In this document: positions 12,523 through 12,898 of the stretch, piece after piece
Layout: every line of letters begins with the position of its first letter
Numbering within the stretch: the first letter of the stretch is position 1
Source of the DNA: Deltaproteobacteria bacterium
GTDB taxonomy: Bacteria; Desulfobacterota; Desulfobacteria; Desulfobacterales; SG8-13
Length of the DNA stretch: 12,898 nucleotides
NCBI GenBank assembly: GCA_030670715.1
Contig: DAOVBC010000026.1
Coordinates: 1 to 12,898, forward strand
Direction of reading: 5' to 3'
The notes under the pieces: model-generated
The model's input: the letters and a program-made list of their open reading frames with translations, nothing else
Databases searched by the model: none
What the model was told of the DNA's origin: nothing
Translations under genes and position numbers: made by a program

Positions 12523-12898
12523 TTACTGCTCCACCCGCATTGCTTCCACCGGCTGCATTCTGGCGGCCACAATGGCCGGATAAAAAACGCCGATGAGGCT
12601 TAAAAGAAATCCAACACCGGTAGCTGTGGAAACAGAAACGATAACACCCTGCCACGAAACGTGTATCAGCGCAGCTGATCCAAAGCTGATTAACGAATTA
12701 ATCAATGCGAACAGTGCGCCTGCCAGTGCGCCTGCGATACCACCCGCAACACCCTGCATGCCTGCTTCCAGAACAAAAAGCCGCAGGACAAAACGATCAA
12801 GCGCCCCCAGGCACTTCATGGTACCGATCTCCCGGAAACGTTCAGTCACCGCCATCAGCTGTGCGTTTACAATGCCCACCACACACACCAGCAGCGAC
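12523..12898 (-). CDS. MacB/FtsX-type ABC transporter permease, C-terminal part
   Basis: The reading frame is open to the window edge, so only the last 124 residues are present and the true start lies beyond 12898. The visible part is the classic FtsX/MacB C-terminal core: the end of one membrane segment running into AQLMAVTERFREIGTMKCLGA, the conserved cytoplasmic turn after the second core segment; then a glycine- and alanine-rich segment (GVAGGIAGALAGALFALINS); then a final segment ending in FYPAIVAARMQPVEAMR, the standard family C-terminus. Such permeases pair with a LolD/MacB-type ATPase, which is the next gene in the transcription direction, 255 bp on. It differs clearly from the permease half of the downstream fusion protein, so the complex could be a heterodimer of the two. 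Confidence 0.93.
   Translation of the reverse strand, partial: SLLVCVVGIVNAQLMAVTERFREIGTMKCLGALDRFVLRLFVLEAGMQGVAGGIAGALAGALFALINSLISFGSAALIHVSWQGVIVSVSTATGVGFLLSLIGVFYPAIVAARMQPVEAMRVEQ

Noticed and set aside
12467..12655. Second - strand reading frame overlapping the permease end
   Set aside because: It lies in another frame of the permease gene and its tail is translated GAACCCT repeat; the permease frame has the full FtsX C-terminal pattern.

Overview
The window reads as a chromosomal segment of a Gram-negative, probably Desulfobacterota-like (deltaproteobacterial) bacterium. This is an inference from moderate GC content, the protein families present and the style of the intergenic repeats; there is no rRNA, tRNA or other phylogenetic marker here.

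Layout. One short gene lies on the + strand at the left edge: a single-domain STAS anti-sigma-factor antagonist (17-349). Everything else is on the - strand and runs right to left as one collinear gene set. In transcription order it is: the C-terminal end of a MacB/FtsX-type ABC permease (12523-12898, cut by the window edge); a LolD/MacB-type ABC ATPase (11530-12267); a 1700-residue fusion of a secreted M28-peptidase-like domain with an FtsX-type permease (6177-11279); two large polytopic membrane proteins, one matching the DUF6785/DUF6784 type (4117-6174) and one related to OPT-like 'peptide transporters' (2066-4027); an unrecognised 300-residue protein (952-1854); and a PqqD-like protein (582-965). 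The last two genes overlap, and the fusion and DUF6785-type genes are 2 bp apart, so at least parts are translationally coupled. The STAS gene and this set converge on the repeat-filled spacer 350-581.

How the genes may work together. An ATPase with two FtsX-type permeases is the usual core of a MacB/Lol-type mechanotransmission ABC system. A peptidase-like extracytoplasmic domain, OPT-like membrane proteins and a PqqD (peptide-recognition) fold suggest handling of a peptide, lipoprotein or envelope substrate. That is inference; no substrate is visible. The M28-like domain has lost several expected metal-binding and catalytic residues and is probably a binding domain rather than an enzyme.

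The most striking non-gene signal is in the spacers. Every spacer longer than 80 bp is largely made of short tandem repeats with 7-bp (or, in one family, 8-bp) units. The unit sequence differs between spacers (TTTTAGG, GATACTG, GAGTTAC, GCGCTTT, GAACCCT, and CCGTTTCT as the 8-mer). In four places the repeats form two facing inverted arms. One 8-bp tract lies inside the coding frame of the fusion gene, between its well-supported start codon and its signal peptide, and is translated as a PFLRFSVS-type repeat of about 57 residues. Its inverted partner lies just upstream, so the start codon sits in the loop of a very large imperfect hairpin. No CRISPR array, insertion sequence, tRNA or clear rho-independent terminator was seen.
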